Shown here piece after piece: positions 31,948 to 39,313 of a stretch of 39,313 bases of DNA. Each line of letters starts with the position of its first letter. Position 1 is the stretch's first letter. The stretch is from Bacillota bacterium (GTDB lineage Bacteria; Bacillota; Clostridia; Clostridiales; Clostridiaceae), in NCBI GenBank assembly GCA_023451395.1, contig JAEXZL010000187.1, forward strand, positions 1 through 39,313. The letters are read 5' to 3'. The position numbers and the translations under genes are program-made. The notes under the pieces were generated by a model that saw nothing but the letters and a program-made list of their open reading frames with translations, had not been told where the DNA came from and searched no databases.

Positions 31948-32253
31948 ATGCCCTTAGTGTATGGATTAGCTTTCTTATTTTTATTGATATCTATACCACT
32001 GCTTTTAGGAAAAGGAAGCTGGCTAATTGCAGGCTATAATACTGCCACACAGGAAGAAAAAGATAAGTATGATGAAAAAAAGCTGTGCAGAACAATGGGA
32101 GTAATGTGTTTATTTATTTCCTTTTTAACTATACTACTTGCTTTAATTAACAGTGAAGAATTTGCAATAATATATGGAGTTATAGTGATTATTACTGTAA
32201 TTGCTTGTATTATTTATTGCAATATTGGCTGCAAAAGGAAAGCAGAAAAATAG
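31948..32253 (+). CDS. DUF3784 membrane protein
   Basis: A 101-residue membrane protein with three hydrophobic helices at about 3-20, 50-67 and 72-92. The family signature is clear between the first two: LLGKGSWLIAGYNTATQEEK followed by DKYDEKKLCR. This places it in DUF3784, small proteins common in Clostridia without assigned function. AGAAGGAA precedes ATG 31948. A terminator follows. Confidence 0.87.
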   Translation: MPLVYGLAFLFLLISIPLLLGKGSWLIAGYNTATQEEKDKYDEKKLCRTMGVMCLFISFLTILLALINSEEFAIIYGVIVIITVIACIIYCNIGCKRKAEK

Positions 32254-32285
32254 TATATTATATAAAACTTAACTAAAAAAACTGG

Positions 32286-32323
32286 CATCCATAAGCTGAA
32301 AAATCAGTTTATGGGTGTTTTTT
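32286..32323 (+). terminator. Intrinsic terminator of the DUF3784 gene
   Basis: CATCCATAAGCTGA (32286-32299) pairs with TCAGTTTATGGGTG (32304-32317), including G-U pairs, with a 4-nt loop and a T-run to 32323. Confidence 0.88.
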
Positions 32324-32485
32324 ATTGATAAAAAGAGAAAAATCAATCGTAAGCTTATTTCAAATTTGAAGGTGTTCTATTATACACAGAAAAACTCAGA
32401 AAAAGGTTAAGGATTAATGGTATAATAATCTTTAAGCTATTTTTTATAAGAACACTTTTTATATGTTTTTTCGGAGGTATTGGAT

Positions 32486-35400
32486 TTGAATATAGATTTA
32501 TTTGCAATAAAGGATTGGATGGGGGAGCCATCCTATAGAAGGTCGATGAAGTGTTATAAGGAGGGCTATGTTGAGAGCCTTATAATGGATGAACAGGACA
32601 GTATATGGAAGGAAGATAAGAATATCCTGAGATTCAAAGGAAATGTTATTTCCATGGATGGATTTAATAGCTATAGGGTAAGTGTCCAGTTCAATGAAAG
32701 CTCTGGACGCATTACTGCTGGCTGCAGCTGTGAAATGGATAAGAATAAGGGACCTTGCGTCCATATAGGGGCAGTGCTATTAAAATATGTAGAGGAATAT
32801 CAGGGAAGCATTCAGGCAAAAAAGCAAAGCCGAGAGCTTGAGGCACTTATAGAGGAGCTTAGGGGGATTTCCTTTGACAGCAAGGAATATAAGAGAGAGC
32901 TAGCCTTAGAGATAAAGCTAATTGATGATAGATATGCTAATAAGTCTATTGTTGAGCTAAAGCTTGGCTTAGGAAAAATGTATGTGGTTAAGAACATTAA
33001 GAGCTTTTTAAAAGATATGTATAAAGGGCAAGCTATAGAGTTTGGAAAGCATTTTACCTTTGATCCATCCCTTCATAAATTTAGTGAGACTGATGAAGGA
33101 ATCATAGAGTTTTTATTGGGGCTTTGGGAGCTGGAGAAGGAGAGAGAAGAAGTTTATAGCAGAGGCTATTACGGTAGTAGCTCAGTTTTTTCTGGAAAGA
33201 GATTGCTTTTAACGGATAAGCTTTTATATAGGCTTTTATCTCTTGCTAAAGAAAAAAGCCTATTGGTAGAAATTGATGGACAGGAGCATCAAGAGGTGAA
33301 AGTTTTAAAGGAGGATTTGCCTATTGATTTTAATGTTTCCATGAATAATGAGGTGATTTCCTTGGCTCAGGAAGAAACACTGCCTTATTCCTTAGATAGC
33401 AGCAAAAGAGTTTTTTTCTATAAAGGAAATCTGTATCTTCCAGGAGAGAAGCAGCTGGAAATTTATCACCCCCTCCTTAGGCTTTTAGAAAAGGATAAGG
33501 ATAACAGACTTTTAATTAATAAGAAGGAAGGAGAAAAGATTGCTTCTTATCTTCTTCCTATGGTGAAGAAGATTGCTAGGAAGGTTACATTAGATGAAAG
33601 GGTTCAGGAATCCTTTTATGAAACAGACCTCATAACTACAACATACCTGGATAAGCGAGGAGACCTTGTATCGGCAGTTATGAAATTTAAGTATAATGAC
33701 ATAGAAATTGATCCTCTCATAGACAATGAATCCTCTCAAAGTGACCGTATCCTTATTAGGGATATTGAAAGAGAGGAGAGCTGTGTGAGGATATTGGAAT
33801 CCTTTGGCTTTTCTAAAGCAGGCTCAGAATTTGTAATGGGAAAAGAGGAGGATATGGTAGCCTTTATCCAGGAGGGCTTAGAAAAGCTTCAGGAGCTGTC
33901 AGAGGTGTATTATTCTGAAAGCTTTAAAAATATACGCCTTTACGGAAAGGCTAACCTCATAGCAGGGGTAAGAATAAATAATGAGAAGCTTTTAGAGTTT
34001 TCTTTTTCCCTAGAGGGTGTTGAAAGGGAGGAGCTCATTGAAATATTCTCATCTATAAGAGAAAAGAAGAAATACTACCGTTTAAAGTCTGGGGGCTTTG
34101 TGGATCTTCAGGATAATGGCCTTAAGGACCTTACAGAGGTTATAGACTATTTAGGGATTAATAACAAAGACATTTTAAAGGATAATATTCTAATCTCAAA
34201 ATACAATGCTTTATATCTGGATTCAAAGATTAAAGACAGCACCATGGATTACGTTAAGAGAAGTAGGGATTTCCGTGATCTAGTGAATAATGTGAAGGAT
34301 TTGAAGGATATTGAATATACTCTTCCTGAAGGCTTAGAAGGAGTGATGAGAAATTACCAAAAGCTTGGCTTTAAGTGGTTTAAAACTCTTGCAGCCTATG
34401 GCTTTGGAGGAATTCTAGCTGATGAGATGGGCTTAGGTAAGACACTTCAGACTATTGCCTTCTTAGCTTCAGAGGTAGGAGATAAGCCCTCCCTAGTCAT
34501 TGCACCTACCTCACTTATTTATAACTGGGAGGAGGAAATAAAAAGGTTTGCTCCCACCATGAGGGTGTTGGTGCTTTCTGGACCAAAGGGACAGAGAGAG
34601 GAGCATATAGAGGAAATAAACAGATATGATATTGTTATTACCTCCTACCCTTTAATTCGAAGGGATATTGATGACTATGAGGGTATTTCCTTTAAATACT
34701 GTATATTGGATGAGGCCCAGCAGATTAAAAATGCTGCCTCTATGAATGCAGCCTCAGTGAAGATGTTAAAGGCAGAGGGATATTTTGCTCTTACTGGAAC
34801 CCCCATGGAGAACTCTCTCACAGAGCTTTGGTCCATATTTGATTTCATTATGCCTGGATATCTATTAAGCCATGGTAAGTTTACCAAGCTTTATGAAAGT
34901 CCCATAGTGAAAAATCAGGATAAGGAAGCCTTAGAGGAACTAAACCGCCACATTAAGCCCTTTATTTTAAGAAGGCTTAAAAAAGAGGTTTTAAAGGAGT
35001 TGCCTCCAAAAATAGAGCATAGCCTTATTGTAGAAATGACCGAGGAACAGAAGAAACTCTATGCTGCTTACTTAGCCTCTGCCCGGGAAGAGCTCAATAA
35101 TGAAATTAAAGATAGGGGCTTTAATAAAAGTAAGATTAAACTCTTTTCTATTCTCACAAGGCTCCGTCAAATCTGTTGTGACCCTTCAGTTTTTATAGAA
35201 AATTATCAGGGGCAAAGTGGAAAGCTTCTAGCTCTTTATGACCTTTTACAGGAAAGCATATATGGAGATCATAAGATACTTCTCTTTTCACAATTTACCT
35301 CAGTGTTGAAAAACATTGGCGAATATTTAAAGGAGCAAGGAATGGACTATCTTTATCTAGATGGCTCCACGGACAGTCAGGAGAGAATAGCACTGACTAA

Positions 35401-35734
35401 GGAGTTTAATACTGGTGACACCAGGATATTTTTAATTTCCTTAAAGGCTGGGGGGACTGGGTTAAATCTAACAGGTGCAGATACGGTAATTCACTTCGAT
35501 CCCTGGTGGAATCCCGCTGTAGAGGATCAGGCCACAGATAGAGCTCACCGTATAGGACAGGAAAGAACTGTTGAGGTAATCAAGCTCCTTGCCAAGGGTA
35601 CTATAGAGGAAAAGATATTCAAGCTTCAGGAGGATAAAAAGAAAATAATTCAAGAGGTTATAAATGATGATTTAAAGGAGGCAACCTCCTTAAATCAGAT
35701 GACACAGGAGGATTTAGAGGCCTTGTTTAGCTAG
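32486..35734 (+). CDS. SWIM-domain SNF2-family helicase (HepA-like)
   Basis: A 1082-residue DNA-translocating ATPase. A SWIM zinc finger near residues 75-95 (AGCSCEMDKNKGPCVHIGAV: CxC...CxH) is followed by a long SNF2-associated helicase region to about 615, then the two RecA lobes. Walker A is ADEMGLGKT near 646-654, motif II DEAQ near 742, and motif III TGTPMENS. The C-lobe has LFSQFTSV, SLKAGGTGLNLTGADTVIHF (motif V region) and DRAHRIGQ (motif VI). I prefer TTG 32486 over TTG 32480, because GGAGG at 32473-32477 is only two bases from the latter but eight from the former. The likely role is remodelling protein-DNA or transcription complexes. No defence-system partner or methyltransferase lies adjacent. 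Confidence 0.93.
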   Translation: MNIDLFAIKDWMGEPSYRRSMKCYKEGYVESLIMDEQDSIWKEDKNILRFKGNVISMDGFNSYRVSVQFNESSGRITAGCSCEMDKNKGPCVHIGAVLLKYVEEYQGSIQAKKQSRELEALIEELRGISFDSKEYKRELALEIKLIDDRYANKSIVELKLGLGKMYVVKNIKSFLKDMYKGQAIEFGKHFTFDPSLHKFSETDEGIIEFLLGLWELEKEREEVYSRGYYGSSSVFSGKRLLLTDKLLYRLLSLAKEKSLLVEIDGQEHQEVKVLKEDLPIDFNVSMNNEVISLAQEETLPYSLDSSKRVFFYKGNLYLPGEKQLEIYHPLLRLLEKDKDNRLLINKKEGEKIASYLLPMVKKIARKVTLDERVQESFYETDLITTTYLDKRGDLVSAVMKFKYNDIEIDPLIDNESSQSDRILIRDIEREESCVRILESFGFSKAGSEFVMGKEEDMVAFIQEGLEKLQELSEVYYSESFKNIRLYGKANLIAGVRINNEKLLEFSFSLEGVEREELIEIFSSIREKKKYYRLKSGGFVDLQDNGLKDLTEVIDYLGINNKDILKDNILISKYNALYLDSKIKDSTMDYVKRSRDFRDLVNNVKDLKDIEYTLPEGLEGVMRNYQKLGFKWFKTLAAYGFGGILADEMGLGKTLQTIAFLASEVGDKPSLVIAPTSLIYNWEEEIKRFAPTMRVLVLSGPKGQREEHIEEINRYDIVITSYPLIRRDIDDYEGISFKYCILDEAQQIKNAASMNAASVKMLKAEGYFALTGTPMENSLTELWSIFDFIMPGYLLSHGKFTKLYESPIVKNQDKEALEELNRHIKPFILRRLKKEVLKELPPKIEHSLIVEMTEEQKKLYAAYLASAREELNNEIKDRGFNKSKIKLFSILTRLRQICCDPSVFIENYQGQSGKLLALYDLLQESIYGDHKILLFSQFTSVLKNIGEYLKEQGMDYLYLDGSTDSQERIALTKEFNTGDTRIFLISLKAGGTGLNLTGADTVIHFDPWWNPAVEDQATDRAHRIGQERTVEVIKLLAKGTIEEKIFKLQEDKKKIIQEVINDDLKEATSLNQMTQEDLEALFS

Positions 35735-35828
35735 CAGGAAAAAATGCATAATGCTAGATGGGTTAAATTGATAATAGAAGAAATATAGATTCGTAGGTAA
35801 CATAAGTGATTAATATAAGTAATTAATA

Positions 35829-35853
35829 AGGCACTCTTTATGAGTGCTTTTTT
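35829..35853 (+). terminator. Intrinsic terminator of the SNF2 gene
   Basis: GCACTC (35831-35836) / GAGTGC (35842-35847) with AAG/TTT flanks, a 5-nt loop and a T-run to 35853. Confidence 0.85.
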
Positions 35854-35937
35854 GTATAATGATTTGGAATAAATTTCTTCTTAATAGGTTTTAAATATGA
35901 GATAATATAGGTATGAAATTATGAGAGGAAGGGACTT

Positions 35938-36846
35938 ATGAAGGAGAATCAAAAATTTAATATTATCCTAGTTCTATTAATACTGCTAGTAATACTAAAT
36001 GTTTTTATAGGCTTTAATAGAATGTCCAATGAAATAAGCAGTTTAAACTATCAGCTAGGTAATCTTCAACATCATCTGCAAAACGTCACCAATAACTTTG
36101 ATAATTTAGAGGTGAATATTAGAAATGAATTAAAAAAGCAGGGAAGCATTCTTACAGATTATAATATTTCCTATGATAATGCAGATCCTTCAGCACTTAG
36201 AGGTGATATTATCATAGAGGTTGTGCCTAAGGAGTATAGTGATAGCACATCAGCTACTATAAATATTGGAGACAAGTCCCTCCCTATGAACCGCCAGGGA
36301 AGCAGCTTTACTGCTGTGATTCCTGTACCTATAAATATTATTTATTCACAGTTTACCCTGAACTTAAAAGAAGGGGATACTATAAGAAGTGAGGTTGTAA
36401 CTCCTGGTGAAATAGGCTTTGTTAATGAGCTTGCTAAAAATATTGAGGCAAGCTATTCGGGAGTAATACCCACCTACGATATTAAAGATAAATATGCTTA
36501 TAATGGACAGATTCATGTTTACAATCCAAAGGGAAAAGGCAACTTTACAGATATTAAACTCATTGTCTTAAAAAATGGTAATGAGATTATCTGGGAAACA
36601 GATGATTTTATCAACAACAAGGAACAGGGCGTCTACACTGTTGATATTAATAAGACCTTTCCTTTAGAGAAAAAAGATAGTCTGTACATTTTTATTGAGG
36701 CAAAGGATCGCTACGGTTTTAAGTATAAAGCACCAGTATACGGTTCAGAGATAAATGTCTATGAAGGAGTAACTGGAGCTTCAACATATATGGAGCGAAG
36801 TGTATATGATGCACAAGGAAATGTTATTGAGTTTAAGAATTATTAG
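35938..36846 (+). CDS. Membrane-anchored extracytoplasmic protein of unknown function
   Basis: A 302-residue protein not matched to a family I know. One N-terminal membrane helix at about 9-26 is followed by a coiled-coil-like stretch (NEISSLNYQLGNLQHHLQNV, about 31-65). The rest, about 75-300, alternates beta-strand-like segments (GDIIIEVVPKEY, FTLNLKEGDTIRSEVV, GQIHVYNPKGKGNFTDIKLI) that suggest two or more beta-sandwich domains outside the membrane. There is no lipobox and no LPxTG. GAGAGGAAGGGACTT precedes the ATG. It stands alone between terminators. A surface sensor or envelope role is possible but unsupported. Confidence 0.75.
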   Translation: MKENQKFNIILVLLILLVILNVFIGFNRMSNEISSLNYQLGNLQHHLQNVTNNFDNLEVNIRNELKKQGSILTDYNISYDNADPSALRGDIIIEVVPKEYSDSTSATINIGDKSLPMNRQGSSFTAVIPVPINIIYSQFTLNLKEGDTIRSEVVTPGEIGFVNELAKNIEASYSGVIPTYDIKDKYAYNGQIHVYNPKGKGNFTDIKLIVLKNGNEIIWETDDFINNKEQGVYTVDINKTFPLEKKDSLYIFIEAKDRYGFKYKAPVYGSEINVYEGVTGASTYMERSVYDAQGNVIEFKNY

Positions 36847-36927
36847 GTTTTTACTAAAAAAGTCTGTTGGATATATGCATCTATGATAAAATTAAGCTAG
36901 CAAAAATGGTTAAAAGGAGATAAAGAT

Positions 36928-37170
36928 ATGGCTGGAAGAAAAGATGATTTTAAATTTGAAATTACCAAAACCATAGGTGTTCTTTCTGAGGGAAGTAGGG
37001 GCTGGAACAAAGAGCTAAATAAAATCAGCTGGAATGGTGGAGCTCCTAAATATGATATCAGAGACTGGGATGAGAACCATGAAAAAATGGGTAAAGGCGT
37101 TACCTTAAGTGAAGAGGAGCTCAGAAAATTAAAGGAGCTAATTGATATAGAGTTAGGTAAATTGGATTAG
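36928..37170 (+). CDS. YdbC-family PC4-like single-strand nucleic-acid binding protein
   Basis: An 80-residue protein of the YdbC/PC4-like fold: KFEITKTIGVLSEGSRGWNK, then ELNKISWNGGAPKYDIRDWD and the C-terminal helix SEEELRKLKELIDIEL. YdbC of Lactococcus is structurally a homologue of the eukaryotic coactivator PC4, a dimer that binds single-stranded DNA. The GW, NGG and YDIRDW landmarks are all present. AAAGGAG precedes the ATG. A function in DNA transactions is probable but not shown for this organism. Confidence 0.9.
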   Translation: MAGRKDDFKFEITKTIGVLSEGSRGWNKELNKISWNGGAPKYDIRDWDENHEKMGKGVTLSEEELRKLKELIDIELGKLD

Positions 37171-37185
37171 CAAGAATTCTTTAGG

Positions 37186-37213
37186 GGGCTCTAGTGGTAT
37201 AACTAGAGCCTTT
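37186..37213 (+). terminator. Terminator-like hairpin after the YdbC-family gene
   Basis: GGCTCTAG (37187-37194) pairs perfectly with CTAGAGCC (37203-37210) with an 8-nt loop, followed by only TTT. Confidence 0.65.
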
Positions 37214-37279
37214 GAATATCCAGGCACAAGAATATTATAGAACTAGATATGAACGAATAAAAAAGGTAAGGAGTAGAAT

Positions 37280-37588
37280 ATGATAGAATACCAAAAGCTC
37301 ATAAGAGATAAGATACCAGAAATCATCAAAGCTTCAGGAAAAAGCTATGATGTTAGGACGGCTGATAAAGAGGAGTACAATGAATTGCTTAAGAAAAAGC
37401 TTCAGGAAGAGGTGCAGGAGTATCTTGAGGATGATAATTTAGAAGAGCTGGCGGATATTATGGAAGTACTCTATGCAATAGCTAGTAGTCTAGGATATAA
37501 GGAAGAGGATTTAGATAATAAAAGAAAAGGCAAGAGGGAAGAGAGAGGTGGATTTGAGAAGGGATTAGTGTTGGAGAGGACTTATTAA
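37280..37588 (+). CDS. MazG-like nucleotide pyrophosphohydrolase
   Basis: A 102-residue all-alpha NTP pyrophosphohydrolase-like protein of the small phosphoribosyl-ATP-pyrophosphohydrolase type. It opens EYQKLIRDKIPEIIKASGK. The metal-binding helices carry EEVQEYLEDDNLEELADIME around residues 43-62, the usual ExxE...ExxD arrangement. The end, RKGKREERGGFEKGLVLE, is typical, so the gene looks complete. Such proteins hydrolyse unwanted nucleoside triphosphates. AAGGTAAGGAG precedes the ATG. A methyltransferase remnant abuts its stop codon. Confidence 0.9.
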   Translation: MIEYQKLIRDKIPEIIKASGKSYDVRTADKEEYNELLKKKLQEEVQEYLEDDNLEELADIMEVLYAIASSLGYKEEDLDNKRKGKREERGGFEKGLVLERTY

Positions 37589-37779
37589 ACTCCTTTAAGT
37601 ATGGAAATTATGAGGGAATCCGCAGTGGGAGATACTTTACGGATATGAATGAGGAAAGGTTACAGATTCTTCTTCAAGAGGTTAAGCGTCTTACGCCTAT
37701 AGAATTATGGATAAGTGAAGATGTAAGACCTGGAAGAGGAGAAGAGAAGTGGCTGAACTGTATACTGAAAAAGCTTTAG
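37588..37779 (+). pseudogene. C-terminal remnant of a class I SAM-dependent methyltransferase
   Basis: Directly after the MazG-like stop, a different frame reads NSFKYGNYEGIRSGRYFTDM, then NEERLQILLQEVKRLTPIEL and WISEDVRPGRGEEKWLNCIL up to TAG 37777-37779. This closely matches the last 60 residues of clostridial class I SAM methyltransferases. The SAM-binding N-terminal part (VLDLGCGTGRD-type motif) is absent upstream, where the MazG-like gene sits instead. The tail is thus what remains after a deletion or rearrangement. An AAAAGCT/AGCTTTT hairpin at about 37769-37790 may be its old terminator. Family recall is from memory. Confidence 0.72.
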
Positions 37780-37979
37780 TATAGCTTTTATAAAGGTTAA
37801 TAATTTTAGAAAATTAATAGGTTGGAATGGGGAGATAATTCTTCTTGTTTCAGCCTTTATTCTATTTATAGAAATTTAAGGCATTTTGATAGGCTACTGT
37901 GGCAACTTAGGATAAAAATACTTGTAGGAGAAATTTTCCTTTGCTATCCTTAGATTAACAAGGGAATGGTGGTGAAGGG
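37780..37979. other. Intergenic spacer before the LytTR operon
   Basis: No coding sequence seen. It presumably carries the LytTR operon promoter and any LytTR-binding repeats, but I could not fix either. GGTGAAGGG precedes ATG 37980. Confidence 0.4.
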
Positions 37980-38420
37980 ATGAAGATTACAATTAATACC
38001 GATGAAAATATAAAAGACACAGAGGTACACATTACCTGTAATTCTTTGACTCCAGAAATAGAGAGGCTTATCTCATTAGTGCGGATGATGGAGATGCAGT
38101 TAACAGGGTTAAAGAATGGAGAAATCTTTATTATTGATATTGGAAAAGTCCTTTATATAGATACGGTGGATAAAAAAACCTTTATTTACACCACTAAAGA
38201 AGAATATGAATCAAAATTAAAGCTATATGAGCTAGAGGAGCAGCTGGTAAAGGCGGGCTTTTTTCGAGGAAGTAAGTCCTCCATAATTAATTTTAAGCAT
38301 ATTGTCTCCTTAAAGGCTGATATAGATAGACGTCTTCGAGTCACCTTAAGCAATGGTGAGCAGCTGATAGTATCTAGGCAGTATGCAGATCAGGTAAAAG
38401 AGAGATTGGGGGTTAGATAA
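37980..38420 (+). CDS. LytTR-family DNA-binding regulator
   Basis: A 146-residue transcription factor without a receiver domain. The N-terminal 45 residues are variable (ITINTDENIKDTEVHITCNS in pattern). The LytTR beta-strand DNA-binding domain covers about 48-145, with FIIDIGKVLYIDTVDKKTFI, then FFRGSKSSIINFKHIVSLKA and the closing RRLRVTLSNGEQLIVSRQYA. The family typically sits before a DUF3021 gene and an ABC exporter and regulates that operon. Its stop TAA is directly joined to the next ATG. Confidence 0.92.
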   Translation: MKITINTDENIKDTEVHITCNSLTPEIERLISLVRMMEMQLTGLKNGEIFIIDIGKVLYIDTVDKKTFIYTTKEEYESKLKLYELEEQLVKAGFFRGSKSSIINFKHIVSLKADIDRRLRVTLSNGEQLIVSRQYADQVKERLGVR

Positions 38421-38909
38421 ATGGAAGAGAAGAAAAATTTTTTAGATTATCTAGGACAGGTAGTCTCCATCTTTGGAATAACAATGATTGCCATGATGCT
38501 CTTTGCCATGGCCTTTGGAGATGATACAGTAGATATTTCAACTATGTTTCAATTAGGAAGTAGGGGATTATCCATTAGTATAATGGTGCAATTTTTAGGA
38601 GTGTCAGCCATTACAGTAGCATTAAATTATTTATTTCTTACGGATGCAATTATCAAAAATCTATCTCTTACTCTAAGATATATATTTGTGCAGCTTTCCA
38701 TAGTTTTAGTTATAGTGGCTTTAATTCTAATTTTTAAATGGTTCCCTATAAACATGTGGCAGCCATGGCTGATGTTCCTTATATGCTTTGCTATTAGTAT
38801 CGGAGCTAGTATTTTCATAACCACCTATAAGGAAAAGGTTGAAAATAAAAAAATGCAGGAAGGCCTTGATAGATTAAAGAAGGAGCTAAAGGAGGTACAG
38901 GATGAATAA
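38421..38909 (+). CDS. DUF3021 membrane protein
   Basis: A 162-residue protein with four hydrophobic helices at about 12-32, 48-72, 83-106 and 113-132, and a charged C-terminal coil (KEKVENKKMQEGLDRLKKEL). This is the DUF3021 layout. In this family the protein is thought to modulate the partner LytTR regulator, though the mechanism is not well established. ATG follows the LytTR stop with no gap, and its last 8 nt overlap the ABC gene, so the three are translationally coupled. Confidence 0.9.
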   Translation: MEEKKNFLDYLGQVVSIFGITMIAMMLFAMAFGDDTVDISTMFQLGSRGLSISIMVQFLGVSAITVALNYLFLTDAIIKNLSLTLRYIFVQLSIVLVIVALILIFKWFPINMWQPWLMFLICFAISIGASIFITTYKEKVENKKMQEGLDRLKKELKEVQDE

Positions 38910-39313
38910 TACTATTGAAATAAATAGGATAACAAAGACTTTTCATAAAGATCCTGTTCTAAAGAATATACAGCTTAAAATCACTAAGGGAGAAATATTT
39001 GGACTTTTAGGCCCTTCAGGGGCAGGAAAAACCACCTTGATAAAAATACTGATAGGACAGCTGCAGCAAACAGAGGGGGATGCACTTTTATTAGGAAAAG
39101 ATACAAGAGCCTTAACTCAGGGTGAATATACTAGCCTTGGAATGGTTCTTGATAATAGCGGATTATATGAGAGACTCAGTTGTTATGATAATTTAGTTTT
39201 ATTTACTGAAATATATGGCATATCAAAAAGTGTTATTGATACAGTGCTAAAAAAGGTTGGTCTTTTGGAGGAAAGGAAACTGGCTGTTCATAAGCTATCA
39301 AAAGGTATGAGAC
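38902..39313 (+). CDS. ABC exporter ATPase, 3' end cut by the window edge
   Basis: The first 137 residues of an ABC-2-type exporter ATPase. Walker A GPSGAGKTT is at about 39-47, the Q-loop region appears as LGMVLDNSGLYERLSCYDNL with N in place of the usual Q, and the signature begins at the edge with LSKGMR. The Walker B is beyond the window. ATG 38902 overlaps the DUF3021 gene by 8 nt and GGAGGTACAG lies just before it. A permease gene should follow outside. Typical substrates of such LytTR-linked exporters are antimicrobial peptides or lipid-like drugs; here it is unknown. Confidence 0.9.
   Translation, partial: MNNTIEINRITKTFHKDPVLKNIQLKITKGEIFGLLGPSGAGKTTLIKILIGQLQQTEGDALLLGKDTRALTQGEYTSLGMVLDNSGLYERLSCYDNLVLFTEIYGISKSVIDTVLKKVGLLEERKLAVHKLSKGMR

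Noticed and set aside
32486..35734. A DISARM- or other SNF2-based defence system
   Set aside because: No methyltransferase, nuclease or other defence gene accompanies it; flanking genes are small DUF proteins and a lone surface protein.

Overview
The window looks like chromosomal DNA of a low-GC Gram-positive anaerobe, most like Clostridium or a close relative. The pointers are AT-rich DNA with strong GGAGG-type ribosome sites, several TTG starts, lipobox substrate-binding proteins, YesM/YesN two-component genes, a DUF1858/DUF438 pair and a LytTR-DUF3021-ABC operon. The species is not identified. No tRNA, rRNA, CRISPR array, insertion sequence or phage gene was seen.

Positions 1-6275: a plus-strand glycan or glycerophosphodiester uptake operon. 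It holds a 5'-truncated CUT1 solute-binding protein, MalF/UgpA- and MalG/UgpE-like permeases, a GH2 glycosidase, a glycerophosphodiester phosphodiesterase and a HAD-IIA phosphatase, and it ends at a strong terminator. No transport ATPase is present. A GNAT acetyltransferase faces it.

Positions 7104-16675: the most interesting block. A YesN-type regulator and a YesM-type kinase with almost no extracellular domain are followed, 5 nt later, by a full-length RbsA-like protein in which both ATPase sites are destroyed. Next come a normal RbsA/RbsC/RbsB-type sugar ABC transporter, a SIS-domain isomerase and a ROK kinase. I propose that the dead ATPase links the transporter to the sensor kinase; this is inference.

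Positions 16747-19640: a minus-strand membrane module made of an SPFH protein with five tandem zinc ribbons, a four-helix membrane protein and a membrane/winged-helix/zinc-ribbon protein. Its promoter is overlapped by a perfect inverted repeat.

Positions 19593-22234: a NitT/TauT-family ABC transporter behind a roughly 210-nt structured leader with an intrinsic terminator, a candidate riboswitch of unassigned class.

Positions 22235-23070: a gene graveyard, with a broken CD3324/Mor-like regulator and a possible second remnant.

Positions 23079-38000: mostly single housekeeping or accessory genes. They are YccF, a nitroreductase, a YhfM-like protein, a SanA/YdcF-like protein, DUF1858 plus DUF438-hemerythrin-PAS, a DUF1295 protein, an M50 protease, an aminotransferase, small membrane proteins, a SWIM-SNF2 helicase, a YdbC/PC4-like protein, a MazG-like pyrophosphohydrolase and a methyltransferase remnant. 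Positions 37980 to the end: a LytTR-DUF3021-ABC operon cut by the window edge.
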